NCBI RefSeq assembly: GCF_910592395.1
Contig: NC_088311.1
Span: 9,548,501 to 9,612,500 of the forward strand
DNA: 64,000 nt
Direction of reading: 5' to 3'
Origin: Lineus longissimus
Taxonomy: Eukaryota; Nemertea; Pilidiophora; Heteronemertea; Lineidae
The position numbers were made by a program, and so were the translations under genes. Under the pieces are notes generated by a model. The model was given only the letters and a program-made list of their open reading frames with translations. It made no database searches and was not told where the DNA came from. Every line of letters starts with the position of its first letter. The first letter of the stretch is position 1. Shown piece after piece: positions 43,601 through 51,827 of this stretch.

Positions 43601-46600
43601 AGAGTCTTTCAAGGCCAAGGTAAGATGCCAACACGTGTTTAAGTATTCCTATTGTCTGCCTGAACTAAAAGTGAATTTACTATATTGGATCCCAACTGAG
43701 AACCTGTAGTGTGGAACGGTATCCTCAGCATGTTAAACTCTCTCCAAACATTGACACATTCAAAAGTCGGCTAAAGACTTCGTTGTTTCAGGACCATGAC
43801 TCATGTAGGGAAGCGCCTTGATCAGACTTTGGAAAGGCTCCTTATAAATATGTTTCATTAGTTTTATTTTCATTATTATCATTATTATTATGATCATTAC
43901 TATCCTTGAACGTGCAGTGAACCGCAATAGTTAACTGATGTGACATTTCACCATTTTACAAACCCGGTGAGTATTGACAAGTAAATTGCTCGGCTTGTAT
44001 CAATTGGGATTTCTGAGTGCCATTGTTGTGGATGAAACCCGTGGGAAGACAGAATAGCTTCAAATCTGGTGCAAATCTGGCTGCAACATGATATGAATTT
44101 TCTCATCTTGTAGTTTGCCTGACACTATTATTGTGATGGTTTCGAAGTCAGTGGTAAATCAAGTGCAATCTTGTAGTGGCTGATTGGTTGGACTCACTGC
44201 GTCAATGGACAAACATTTAACTAATACTACCAAAATCATTATCTTGATAATCAATCAAGCACGAACATCTTCAAGGTGACAGTTGAGGTCCCTCATTTTA
44301 TCTACCAATCATACCATCAAGAAAGGAATATTTGGAACCCAACAGCCAGAGAGGATTTTTTATTTTATCACGGGTCAAGCGTAGAAAATCAGATTTTCCA
44401 ATCGGACCAATATTGAACTATGAAACTTGTTGTCAGGTTAGTTATACATAGACTGCAATCCACGTTCAACATCTTTCGATATTATTTTAAGATCAATGAC
44501 TATCAGTGACAAGATCGATGGCATAAAAAGCAATGCCAAACAAGCAATTTCTTACAGACAGGTTACCCTAAGGATGGACTATAATTTAACATTACCATGA
44601 TTGGAAGCTCGGATGCCATCAACGAGTTATTCTTTCTTTACTGTTTTACCCACCAATTATCATACATGTGTGTTACATTTTAGTTTTGCCCACAGGCGAG
44701 ATTCATACACAATAATATATGGATGCTTTCTGCATAACTATGCAAGTACCGAGTTTGTTAAAAATACATTAGCTGAAACAAGTTGTGTCCGTGTTGACTG
44801 TTTGAGCCCAGCAAATAGTCCCGTTACTTGAAATCAATTTTTCAAATGTACGTTTCATGTTTCCAAGCAATGGTAAATTTCAATTAGCGAACATGTTTAA
44901 ATCCATTATAATACTTGGTGAACGTGAATCGTCTGGGTTATCCACTCCATGACAAAGAATCAATAAACTTAATGCGTTGAAAACGAACAAAATATGTCTA
45001 CATGTAAACGCGGGTAACACTGCACTGTATCCATTAGCAGGGAGGTACAAGTCAAGATCGCAACGTGGTCGAATGTGAGAGTCCAGCTTTTCTCACCAAT
45101 ACACTCAAAACGTGAACTCAAAACTTGGAACTCTGTTACAAATGGCTGATTTTTGTATGGAGGTGGTACACTTTTTGATGCACTTTTAATAAGAAATGGA
45201 GTCCTTGCTACAAGAACTGGAAGAATTTGTGGCGAATTTGTGACGATTTCCCCAGAAAGTCGAACAAAATAGCCAACCCTCGCGAAGGAGCCGATCGATG
45301 TCATTAACCGCAACACTACGCCGCTTAAAGGTTTTCAGGGTACCTCACGGCACTGTAAATCCTGCTGTAACCGTGTCGACGTACGGCACAAGAGCTTAAC
45401 ACAGCCTGAGCACAACAAAACAAATTCTTGCCAATGTGCCACCTGTGAAGTTGTATCAAACAAATCAACCTCTGTCCCAACTTCTTTTACATCCAAAAAC
45501 TCTCGTGGCAGCAAATGCATTGCTTAATGTATACTGTGGCATTTTTTTCATTGCTTAAGTTAGATACAGCAGGTGAACGAACCCTTTGCATCCTCTTTCT
45601 TCTAACAAGTCTAAATGTTACCACACAATTGTACCACTTGTTCACCGGCGGCAGCAAGTGAACAACAGAGCCAATCTTCAGAAAGGTTCCGCTGCAGCTC
45701 CGACAATGTTGCATTATTAATAAAAGTGACAAAAGGCACCAATGAAATCAATTAAACTGATGAACTTTATTGCTGGTCATAGTTGTGTGCTGCCGATTGA
45801 TTGTGATAGAGTACTGTTAAACCGAGGCGCCAGCATTGCTCCATTGATGACGAAGTCACACAGACAATGCGAAACCAGATTAACACGATGAGAGGAAACG
45901 TGTTTCTGGCTGAATTGTGTTCAGTTGTATTCTCACGAAGATGGCTGAAAGACATCAAAGTCTATTCATTGTGAATAGATTTCTTAGCGTAATAGAACGC
46001 GCTTCTATCGCTTCAACAAATTTGCACAAGATTGTTTAGTTGGCTGTGAATAAAGAAAGCAGTAGGTAGTCTGCGCTTGAAGCGTACTGGCACCCAGGAA
46101 GAAAGCAACACCTAGTCAAGTGTTTGTACCGAGAAACTGTGCAGGCGGTATATTGGTAAGATAGCCTACGATGTAGCTAGAATCGTATTCTATTCACCCC
46201 AGGAAGGAAGCAGTGACTCCAAGTGTAGGTGTGACAATGAAAAGTCAGCTGCACGATTAACGAAGCCAGGGATGAGCACCAAATGCTCAGTGACTGTGTA
46301 TCAATATGACGTTGTTTTAACACAAAACATGGCCTCAGGAGCAAGGTATCTTTGGTCACTCGATTGCAATGCCAATACTGTGTTACACAAAAGTTGGCCT
46401 TGAATAGAGCATTTTGACCATGTTTCTCATGCAGCCACATCCGCCATTCTTTATAGCATGCAGACTGACAACGATCGATATGTTCTGTACACATGTTGAC
46501 GAAAGTCAAATCCGTCCACACTCAATCCGCATTTGTGGCTAAATTACATAAGATGTGACCATACATTTCACGAAAAAAGTCAAAACTCGTTATCTAAAAG

Positions 46601-49600
46601 TTTCTGTAGAACCACACCTTGGTCATTCAAAACGTTGAAGTTATATCGGCCAAACTGTTACAATTATACTACATTGTACTTCTTTAGTTCCAGAATACGT
46701 CGCTCACACGACATCGATGCAAGTTAATAAAATCTCACATAGCAGCCAGCCGTGTAATATGAAATGCGTTAACCCAGGGGCTTTAACTCAGATTTGGTTA
46801 TATCGTGCATGTGATTGAACGTGTCTATCTTAATTTTCACCATGATCCTATAAACATCTTGGGAGTCATCTTAACCGAGGATGTGTGATCATAGTTTGCC
46901 GTCAAATTACTCTGATATGCCGAAGAATCTGTAGGTGTCCAACTTGAGCCAGTGTCAGTGTCAGTGTCAGAACCTAAGATGGAGCAAGTGAGATCGTGAC
47001 AACTAAATTAACGATGCTCAGTGGTTCTACAACCGAGAAACATATGACAGACGTCAGTAACTTTTGCAAATTCAATCATGTGCTAACTGCGTAGCTTGTT
47101 GTTTGCAGTAGCTACTGCTGCTGCTGAACCTTCTAGTGATCAGCATTCCATCCATGAACCTGTAATTAAGACTACCAAAGACCACTTCCCGGGATTAGTT
47201 CGCTCACTGGTTAATGGTATTGATAGCATTTTTGTGCAGGACGACATGATAATGAGTACCCCGACTGAACAAATTGATAAGAGGCGTTCGATTCTCACAA
47301 ACCGGCAGGTCATTCTGACGATGCATACGATTACCTAAAGCTTTCGTGCAGATTGGCCGTGGTTTTTTTATGGTAAAGCGTCGGTAAAAGCCACATGAAT
47401 CGGCAATTGGCTAGCAGTTCTATGGCGTTTTCTTGGTACTGATCACGATGCGCGTCAGATCTAAACCAACAAGAGACAAATATAATGACAAGATGACAAC
47501 GCTTCATCACAACGAAGCAAAAACGGTCATTCCTGTCGATCTGTGCCGACAATTACTCGGGCAGATGAGTTCCAACTGAGAGTAGTTGTGTTGGCAATAT
47601 ACAGGCTGATCATGTAAGAGTTCTATCGACCAGCGGTCCCATTTGATAAACCTTTTCGAGTACTGGCTACTTTCGAACGGAGGTGATATATTAGAAATAA
47701 TACTAATAGCTCCACACGTTACTTAGCCGCAGTTATGCACTGAGACTGAATGGGCACCAGTGGTCATTAGCTGGCCATCATTACAACACATGATGCGGGC
47801 CGGGCACTTCCACTAAATGAAAGTAAATGAGATCCTTTCTTCATAAACCAAGAGGTAAGAGATTTGAAGGAATGATCCGAATCACTTTGGTCTAACTGCT
47901 TTGTTTGTCACGACGGATTAGACCTAGCCATTACATAGAAAGGCTTTCAAATTAATAGCTCTGCGGGTGATATAAGCTGAGGGTGTGATCCCGTGCCGCA
48001 TACCAAGATATCACCAAGGAAGGGTGTCAACTCACTTAAATACAGTCAGTTTATTGATAGATGGATACAGGTCAGACAATTCAGTCTTGGCCAAAATGGA
48101 AAAAAACACTAGATTCGTTAGGCATACAGGATGTCCCCTGTTTTTTCACGGTACTCGCCAGCTCAGATTATCTTATAAATGTGGTTATACGGTCATCAAC
48201 TTATTTGATATCACTCATGATATACAACATGTGCAAGTTCGATATCAGCGCATCACCTCCGGCAGAATTGAACAGGCTGGCTGGGCGATAGCGAAAACGT
48301 GTGAATCAATCACTCTAGATTTTCGAACTGGAATTGCTTTCAATTTAATTCTTGAGGCAGACTAAACAAACGAGTCATGCCTTGAGGGGAGCCTTAAATT
48401 CAACTCAGCTTTATAGTATAAGGTGAAGTGGTAAAAATATAGCCCCTGCAGTGTAGAAATCAGCTTGCAGTACACATTAATGCACACAGATGCTATACAA
48501 ATGTGTCGAGGCTATCTTTTATCACTTTTTTATGCGTTTTGTTCTGTCAGGTCGATGACATTTCCACCTTTTCGTTTCCACGTAACCACGGTTTTTCGAT
48601 GAGGCCACTGTCTACGATTGTGCATCTGATTACTGAAGTTCGTCCGGCGAATTGAAGTTATTTAGGCTTCCGTAAATGGCCTGTTTTGTGGTAATCAACA
48701 GTTACCAAGCCAATAACCTACATCGGCATTTTACTCTAACGCCCGTCAGAGTCGCGCGGTGTCCATCGTTGCCGTTACGGACTTTGTCAAGTTCGGAGTT
48801 TAAAGCTAAAGAATACATTTGCTGTGTTCTTCACGTGTAATTTAGATGACACTGCATGGCCCTAACATGTATGAGTACAATCTGCCCAACCTCACCGTCT
48901 CACTATTTATCCAGTTGCTCTTTTGCTTGTCTGTTGTCACCAAACGACAATGTGCTTGACGAAAATGAACTAGGCAAATGTATCAACTGATGCTATTGCA
49001 TTCAAACATTGATTTTTCCTCTAACGATGTAAAGAAAACATCCCTGATATTCTCCATAAATCAAAACGCAGCCACTTTATTGGTAAAAAGAAAAAAAAGA
49101 TGATGTCTTAGCTATTCAAAGTCACGAATCAGTCTGACAAGGGATCGGAAACTTGAGCATTACCAATCTCTTAAATCACTTCACGTCGGTATAACGCTGA
49201 TGAAGAGTTGACAAGGTAAAGCAAATCCTTACAATATTCATGTTTTTGGATGCTGAGACATGTTTGAAGCGGCGGGTGACACAAATAAACTTCTCTTTGA
49301 CGGGTTTGACAACCGCTGCGACCTTGCTCCTGGCAGGCGTGGATTATAAGAATCTATGTTCAAGAGGCATTCATTCGTTAGAACCAAATTATGCTCTCTC
49401 TAGTTTGGTCACTGATACAGTATTTCGACAATCTATTACAAATGGATACACATGAAAAATAACTGTTACAGCCTTGTGTTACCGATATGACGGTAAAAGC
49501 GACCGCTTGATACCACTGCTAAAGTTATAGCAGGGATTTAGTCTGATATCAACGACGATAGAGGTCATCTTCAACCCCAGTCTGTCCTAAAACCTTTCAA

Positions 49601-51692
49601 AAGAACTAAGATGAGCTCCTCAGAATCAGCGCTGCAACCTGCATTTCTGACCGCTTAGGTACCCGTGTTTACAAATGGGTAGAGAAAGGCAAGGCAGATA
49701 AGGAGACCTGTCTAAAGTGTCACACAGTGTGTGGGGTTCAAACCAGAGACCTCTTGACCTCTAGTCGAGAGGTTGAACGACTCATCACAGCGGCTACTGT
49801 ACTACAGGTATTATACTGTACAGCACACATGAGGTACAATGAGGTACCAGCCAAATCAAGTTGATGGCTGACTTTAGGCATACAAAATGCAGATTCGCGA
49901 ACAACTCGAACCGACGTGACTATCTTAAGAGTCGGGGTCGTTTATCAAACTTTGCACCATATACTTCGGGAACCGGCTTTAGATTATGCGCAGGGTCTCT
50001 CAGCATATCTCATCCCTAAAACCTCCTCTCACCACCAAGATCACGAATGATGATACTCCCCATTAAGATAATTAAACGAAATCGTTACGACTATCTGGCT
50101 AATAAGATAGAATTAATTCCTTATTCCTAAATGTCTATCAGTCACATTTTCATGCATCGGTTATCTCTCTACGGAATAGTTGCTTTGTATAAGAGTAATA
50201 TTTAACTGGGAGCATGCAGAGGTAGTCTTATTTGAGATCATGCCACAGACCGAGAAACTTGCTTGGTTGGCGTCATTGGCGTCAGTGGCGTCAGTGACGT
50301 CTGGGTCTTAGACGACACGTCAGGTTCTAGTTTCGAAGAGGATTTGCATTACAGAATGTTCAAACAAGATTTTAAATACCTCCCAGACACGATCACTTCT
50401 CTGTGTGCGCCCAGCTTTACAAACTACGTTTCCACGACTTTGGCAACACAATATGAGAAGGTTGAACTGAGGACGAGATGACAATATTAATGTAATAAAG
50501 CGAGTGGCGTTGCGATGTAGCAGACTGTATTTACGAAAAGACTTTAAGGGAGAATGTAAGATACCCTAGAATATAAAGCAGTTTCTACATCAACAAAACT
50601 GCTAATTAATCACAGTCCATTAGTTGGATTTTGCATAGTGCAATTGATAACTGACCGCCAAAGGCATACGAAGATAAGAAGAAGTCAGTTAGAAATCGCT
50701 TCAAGGAATACAGTACAAATTAGATCTGTACACGCAGGAAGGCATGTTTCAAAATGATTTTCAAAACATTCTGCCAGTGGTTCGTGAATGTCAGGTTATG
50801 AGAAATGACCGGAACTGGTTCAAGAAAGCTAAGAAAAAGCAAATGAAGTAAACTGTTTCGTATGTTAACCGCCAGTCTTTAGCAGTCGTTTAAGCCGGAT
50901 ACATAACCCCTTGTCGGTGACGGTTCGGGTCGATGAAAGCAAATACGGTTACTAGCTAAAGTGCCTAGTAATACACAGCACACACGGTTATAGTGCACAT
51001 TCTGTTAAGCCGAGCATTCTGGGTTAACAAAAGTGAAAATGTGAGTTTTGCGCATGGTCGAATCCGACAGCTATTATTTCCAGTAACACCCAGACCCTTT
51101 TGAGGCTTCTAGCTACGGTATGCCGGGCGTGTCGGAGAGGAAATGAAACTCTTTGGACTTGTGGAAAAAGACGATACGTTGCCAAGTCACTGATTAGATT
51201 GCAAGCGTTCTTTTTATCGATAACGCGCGCAATAATGACTCGTCCGTTTTAAATCTGATCAGCAGGATGCGACTGAATTGATTCTTAAAATAGCCGGTCC
51301 AGTTATCTCTCGGAAGGAGAAGTCTTATGATTGTTCCTGATAGCCATGGAAACCTGTTTGGAAAGGTTGCGTAATCGGGTATAGTCACAAATTGATGACA
51401 GATACATTGTATAGTCATGTTCGTAGTGGTGGTAATACTGCTATCTAATACGGGATGCATATTTGTGTTGGCCAAAAAACCTTAAACGATTTTTCAAAAG
51501 TTCAAAAATCTTTATTCCAATAGGGTGCATATAGCACTTACCTTTCATAAACGACATATTTATTATCCTGGATTATATGGCATGTTCTTCTTCCGTATTT
51601 CAGTATCATCGTGTGCTGGGTCACATTGACTGAACCAAGACCATACTGGTACCACATTCCACGCCATTGCTCGGGAAAGGAACACCTACGGT
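626..51692 (-). CDS. Multi-exon gene for a cysteine-rich, probably secreted protein of the DUF7042-7045 type (10 exons, 3' end outside window)
   Basis: Ten exons join in phase in the order 51692..51542, 38268..38201, 37442..37350, 36968..36798, 34799..34690, 34030..33922, 33360..33111, 22791..22727, 2528..2454, 781..626, giving 1248 nt (416 codons). Every intron is GT-AG with a pyrimidine-rich acceptor, and most donors are GTAAGT. The product has about 20 cysteines. Its motifs follow the order I remember for invertebrate DUF7044/7043/7042/7045 proteins: C-x-FPExWRGxWYQ at the N-terminus, then CYRC, CPFxGxY, CLATW, SADASCxGL, FPEW, a second CxxxxQC and a second CPYxGRY. Family function is unknown to me; an extracellular role is inferred from the cysteines. 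The domain names come from memory and their exact borders were not checked. The C-terminus and probably the first coding exon are missing. Exons 2-5 and 8-11 look like two copies of one module. No other gene was found in the introns. Confidence 0.9.
782..2453 (-). other. Intron E10-E11
   Basis: A 1.67-kb intron. Apart from the palindromic element at 2231-2430 I see only unique sequence with short chance ORFs on both strands. Confidence 0.75.
2231..2430. mobile_element. Palindromic MITE, AACACAAATATGCAC family, copy 1
   Basis: About 200 bp with imperfect inverted arms: left TTTGAGCTTTTGAAAAACC... and CAACCAACAC, right (reversed) TTTTTGAGCTTTTGAAAAAT... and CAGCCAACAC. The right end AAGAGTG matches the ends of the copies near 56 and 57 kb. 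No protein is encoded. Confidence 0.65.
2454..2528 (-). CDS. Exon E10: linker with single cysteine
   Basis: A 75-nt exon, phases 1 and 1, with acceptor TTTTTTGTTATCTTTCCAG and donor CATTC|GTAAGT. It encodes IMVEKESRACLEDNFTGGIK, then QLLI. The family typically has an AC...F....L run between the RxxxxIE stretch and the CPxxGRY domain. It corresponds to E4. A palindromic repeat starts 24 bp beyond its donor. Confidence 0.88.
3979..4046 (+). repeat. tRNA-derived SINE head (degenerate)
   Basis: The segment folds partly like a tRNA. GCCGGGA at the start pairs with TCCCGGC at the end, and between them lies an A-box-like GGCAGTAGTAGAGCGTCGG and a shortened B-box region (GAGAGGTTGCGG). The usual GTTCGA of the B box is missing, so it is a dead copy. 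SINE tail sequence may continue to about 4165. Confidence 0.55.
4232..4630 (-). mobile_element. 5'-truncated LINE (CR1/Jockey-like) 3' end
   Basis: The minus-strand frame ending at 4298 encodes the C-terminal tail typical of non-LTR reverse transcriptase ORFs: LPVAIRKRIEFKLMVFTFKA, then GLAPLYI, an LRSEAQ stretch, RAFSVHAPRMWNSLGHDLRK and FQKDLKTFLF. It is followed by an untranslated tail containing AGGCGCTATACAAAATAAAT and ends in (TTCA)n. The catalytic part of the reverse transcriptase is absent. This is a dead 5'-truncated insertion, as expected for LINEs, and not a host gene. Confidence 0.85.
9965..9981. repeat. Poly-C run
   Basis: A run of 17 C on the plus strand within AT-rich sequence. 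It makes a chance proline stretch in a plus-strand ORF (9671-10051) that I do not regard as coding. Confidence 0.9.
10641..10717. repeat. (GAT)n microsatellite
   Basis: Imperfect GAT repeats of about 77 bp, interrupted by GAAGAGATAT and GAG units. Confidence 0.95.
10763..10790. repeat. (GGATT)n microsatellite
   Basis: Five to six tandem GGATT units, 45 bp after the GAT array. Confidence 0.92.
12521..12712. mobile_element. Hairpin-forming repeat, GGCCTGG/GGCCTAAAT family, copy 1
   Basis: It contains GCGCCTTACCTCGCAG, then inverted segments AAAGAATTTAGGCCTGG and CTAGGCCTAAATTCCCTTTG about 45 bp apart, then an ATATCGACCC block and a final AGGCCTAAAC. The same order of blocks recurs at 60510-60679. 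Confidence 0.6.
13766..13788. repeat. Poly-C followed by (AC)n
   Basis: About 13 C followed by five AC units. A similar poly-C/(AC)n junction occurs at 28723-28750. Confidence 0.9.
18446..18584. mobile_element. TA-flanked MITE, copy 1 (degenerate)
   Basis: Ends GAGTAGAACATCTC and GGGAGGTTGTACTG are inverted repeats, flanked by TA on both sides. The interior (ACAACCAACTAGGGACCAAA, AACTAGTGTCCTT) matches the copy at 22379-22556. TA flanks point to a Tc1/mariner-type source of transposase (inference). Confidence 0.8.
19157..19383. mobile_element. TTAA-flanked MITE with ~100-bp inverted arms
   Basis: The left arm begins AGTTTGACCATAGGTACCAC and the right arm, reversed, begins GGGTTGACCACAGGTACCGC. 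Homology continues through CTAAAGCAATT and AATGCTCATTT to the centre. TTAA lies directly on both sides (19153-19156, 19384-19387), as for piggyBac-type insertion. No ORF inside. Confidence 0.8.
22379..22556. mobile_element. TA-flanked MITE, copy 2
   Basis: A 178-bp element with ends CAGTAGAACCTCTGTATTAA and (reversed) CAGTGGAACCTCCCTTAGCA, flanked by TA. It lies 170 bp downstream of the E9 donor. Better preserved than copy 1; the internal unit GAGAGGTGTCC is repeated. Confidence 0.85.
22727..22791 (-). CDS. Exon E9: CETKFQC segment
   Basis: A 65-nt exon, phases 2 in and 1 out, with acceptor TGTTTCTATTCTTGCAG and donor CCGTG|GTAAGT. It encodes ETKFQCIRIFQRNDDIAEFN, preceded by the split cysteine. 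The family has a GCxxGxxCxxFxxRxxxxIE-like stretch here. The exon lies alone between introns of 10.3 and 20.2 kb and corresponds to E3 in the first module. Confidence 0.88.
25623..25800. repeat. Diverged tandem duplication, ~90-bp unit
   Basis: Two successive units share the order ATCAAGTACA, AAGGCGTTAT/AAGGTATTAT, CCATTC, TAACAC, GACAGC and CAGTC/CAATCAGT. A partial third unit begins with TGTTTTCATTAAGTGTATTG. Confidence 0.7.
28522..28634. mobile_element. 113-bp MITE with 22-bp terminal inverted repeats
   Basis: Left end CCCATTTGCTCAATCGGCGT and right end reversed CCCACTTGCTCAATCGGCGT differ at one position. The interior is AT-rich. No clear target-site duplication is seen. Confidence 0.8.
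28723..28750. repeat. Poly-C followed by (AC)n
   Basis: A run of 16 C followed by G and a short CA repeat. Confidence 0.9.
31010..31085 (-). mobile_element. LINE 3' tail fragment
   Basis: On the minus strand it reads AAAAGCGCTTTGAACAGGGA, then CATGGAAAAGCGCTATAAT and an ATT-rich tail. The layout GCGCTTTTGAAC...GGAAAGGCGCTATA is shared with the LINE tail at 4232-4300, so both probably come from related elements. No coding part remains. Confidence 0.6.
33111..33360 (-). CDS. Exon E8: FPEWFWRRDTKW domain (DUF7045-like; start of second module)
   Basis: The largest exon, 250 nt, phase 1 in and 2 out, with acceptor CTCGATTCGTTTCAG and donor GGATG|GTAAGT. It encodes INYQFPEWFWRRDTKWHDLS, then a charged stretch, IRCYEID and a final SITSRG. 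The FPEW...W motif parallels FPEQWRGMW of E2, and the phases are the same as in E2. The terminal TG plus the first T of E9 makes a cysteine codon. Confidence 0.92.
33361..33921 (-). other. Intron E7-E8
   Basis: A 561-bp intron; nothing recognised in it. Confidence 0.85.
33922..34030 (-). CDS. Exon E7: SADASCMGL segment (DUF7042-like)
   Basis: A 109-nt exon, phase 0 in and 1 out, with acceptor TTGCATCCCTTTTAG and donor AAGGG|GTAAGC. It encodes MYEAIANKVLMAMSADASCM, then GLVEPKDGPLTMNLER. The motif S-x-D-A-x-C-x-G-L followed by a DG..T turn is characteristic of this family. The initial ATG is internal, not a start codon. Confidence 0.93.
34031..34689 (-). other. Intron E6-E7 with poly-G run
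   Basis: A 659-bp intron. It contains a run of 18 G on the plus strand at 34219-34236, which is poly-C in the transcript sense. Its first 290 bp continue the open frame of E6 by chance. Confidence 0.85.
34690..34799 (-). CDS. Exon E6: CLATWKSG segment
   Basis: A 110-nt exon, phase 1 in and 0 out, with acceptor TTGTCTTTTTCAG and donor TTTC|GTAAGT. It encodes DLDFHCLATWKSGQNYMIGR, then a GRGWRNN stretch and YRCF. A C-L-x-x-W-x-x-G motif followed by an RCF end matches the family's CLxSW...RCFVY region. The reading frame stays open into the following intron by chance, so a much longer unspliced ORF (34402-34893) covers this exon. Confidence 0.93.
34800..36797 (-). other. Intron E5-E6
   Basis: A 2.0-kb intron. 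A partial copy of the palindromic MITE family is seen around 35915-35990 (AATACAAATATGCACCCCGT). Otherwise nothing recognised. Confidence 0.75.
35915..35990. mobile_element. Partial palindromic MITE, AACACAAATATGCAC family
   Basis: The segment CAACCAATACAAATATGCAC followed by CCCGTAAGTG is close to the centre of the copies at 51.4 and 56.2 kb read on the opposite strand. Its borders are uncertain. Confidence 0.5.
36798..36968 (-). CDS. Exon E5: CPFHGSY domain (DUF7043-like, first copy)
   Basis: A 171-nt exon, phases 1 and 1, with acceptor GTTCATTTTCAG and donor TTTAG|GTAAGT. It encodes PSKPVPCPFHGSYFFSYQNN and then cysteines at VPC, DEC and KKC. The spacing C-PF-x-G-x-Y ... C ... C ... C is repeated in E11. 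The four cysteines probably form a small disulfide-bonded unit (inference). Confidence 0.93.
36969..37349 (-). other. Intron E4-E5
   Basis: A 381-bp intron, the shortest of the gene. It includes a short CTT-rich stretch; no other feature seen. Confidence 0.85.
37350..37442 (-). CDS. Exon E4: two-cysteine linker
   Basis: A 93-nt exon, phases 1 in and 1 out, with acceptor TTTTTTCGTTCCCAG and donor AAGAG|GTGAGT. It encodes SFCLRSTNKGVPHGLCDRIL followed by RDYNFLFTLIR. In the family this segment links the CYRC stretch to the CPF domain, with C, then LC, then a hydrophobic F/L run. It was found by its fit between E3 and E5 and is too short for ORF calling. Confidence 0.88.
37443..38200 (-). other. 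Intron E3-E4
   Basis: A 758-bp intron without recognised features. Confidence 0.85.
38201..38268 (-). CDS. Exon E3: CYRC segment
   Basis: A 68-nt exon, phases 2 in and 1 out, with acceptor CTTTTATCGTTGCAG and donor AGAAA|GTAAGT. It encodes QARCYRCLVITPQHTNVIQY, ending in KE. The family has a CYRC...HPNVLQYKE-like stretch at this point. The exon is separated from E2 by a 13.3-kb intron, and the carried AG+C makes a serine codon. Confidence 0.92.
39171..39285. repeat. Imperfect inverted repeat, ~40-bp arms
   Basis: The left arm GTTTTCGCAAATCCCGCGAA and the reversed right arm GTTTTCGCAAATCACCCGAA continue to a shared GAACGCCTA at the inner end. The loop is about 35 bp. It may be the remains of a MITE. 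Confidence 0.65.
43690..43905 (+). mobile_element. LINE 3' end fragment with frameshift
   Basis: Read with one frameshift, the plus strand gives a WNG..., then PQHVKLSPNIDTFKSRLKTS and LFQDH, the usual C-terminus of a LINE reverse transcriptase protein (WN-x-LP...FK-x-x-LK-x-x-LF). It is followed by a short tail ending in ATT-rich repeats. The WN and PQHV parts lie in different frames, so the copy is dead. Confidence 0.7.
44969..45732 (-). pseudogene. Cluster of minus-strand open frames, identity unknown
   Basis: Three adjoining frames (45732-45487, 45520-45335, 45316-44969) follow one another on the minus strand and could be one frame broken by two shifts. The first two are rich in cysteine (CRSCSGTF, CICC, LLCSGCV); the third has PQILPVLVARTPFLIK and a proline turn. 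I do not recognise a family. It could be a decayed transposon protein or chance. Confidence 0.3.
49731..49800 (-). repeat. tRNA-derived SINE-like sequence
   Basis: On the minus strand a region reading GCCGCTGTGATGAGTCGTTC, then ACCTCTCGACTAGAGGT and GGTTTGAACCCC resembles an A box, an anticodon-arm-like hairpin and a B box. It lacks a closing acceptor stem, so it is not a functional tRNA gene. Confidence 0.45.
50267..50302. repeat. 9-bp tandem repeat (TTGGCGTCA)n
   Basis: Four units: TTGGCGTCA twice, GTGGCGTCA, GTGACGTCT. The last contains TGACGTC, a CRE-like word, probably by chance. Confidence 0.85.
51445..51530. mobile_element. Half of a palindromic MITE, AACACAAATATGCAC family
   Basis: It reads GGATGCATATTTGTGTTGGC, then CAAAAAACCTTAAACGATTT and TTCAAAAGTTCAAAAATC, matching the right halves of the copies at 2.3, 56.2 and 57.2 kb. 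Only one arm is clear. It ends about 12 bp from the E2 splice donor. Confidence 0.6.
51542..51692 (-). CDS. Exon E2: N-terminal FPEQWRGMWYQ domain (DUF7044-like)
   Basis: The acceptor is TTTGTCTTTGCAG and the donor GAAAG|GTAAGT; phases are 1 in, 2 out. The 151-nt exon encodes DRRCSFPEQWRGMWYQYGLG and continues to a second cysteine (RRTCHII) and a YVVYE end. The pattern C-x-FPE-x-WRG-x-WYQ is the hallmark N-terminal signature of the family as I know it. In related proteins it follows the signal peptide directly. Confidence 0.93.
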
Positions 51693-51827
51693 CTGCAAAG
51701 ACAAAGGTGAGAAAGACGATAAGGCATGATGCAGTGAAATCTGGTCGCTTCAAAAGAGACGCCAACAAAACGGATACGTCATTGACATAGGGAGGTTGAG
51801 AACAGCGACTTATCAATGATCCTTTAC

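Larger units (their letters stand above)
38269..51541 (-). other. 13.3-kb intron E2-E3
   Basis: It contains an inverted repeat at 39171-39285, a LINE 3' fragment at 43.7-43.9 kb, a cluster of minus-strand open frames at 45.0-45.7 kb, a SINE-like sequence at 49.7 kb, a short 9-bp tandem repeat at 50267-50302 and a MITE half next to the E2 donor. The remaining sequence (39.7-43.6 kb, 46.5-49.7 kb) appears unique and non-coding. Confidence 0.75.

Noticed and set aside
47985-48365. 126-codon plus-strand ORF
   Set aside because: No recognisable domain and no splice-site context; within the expected length of chance ORFs for 64 kb in six frames.
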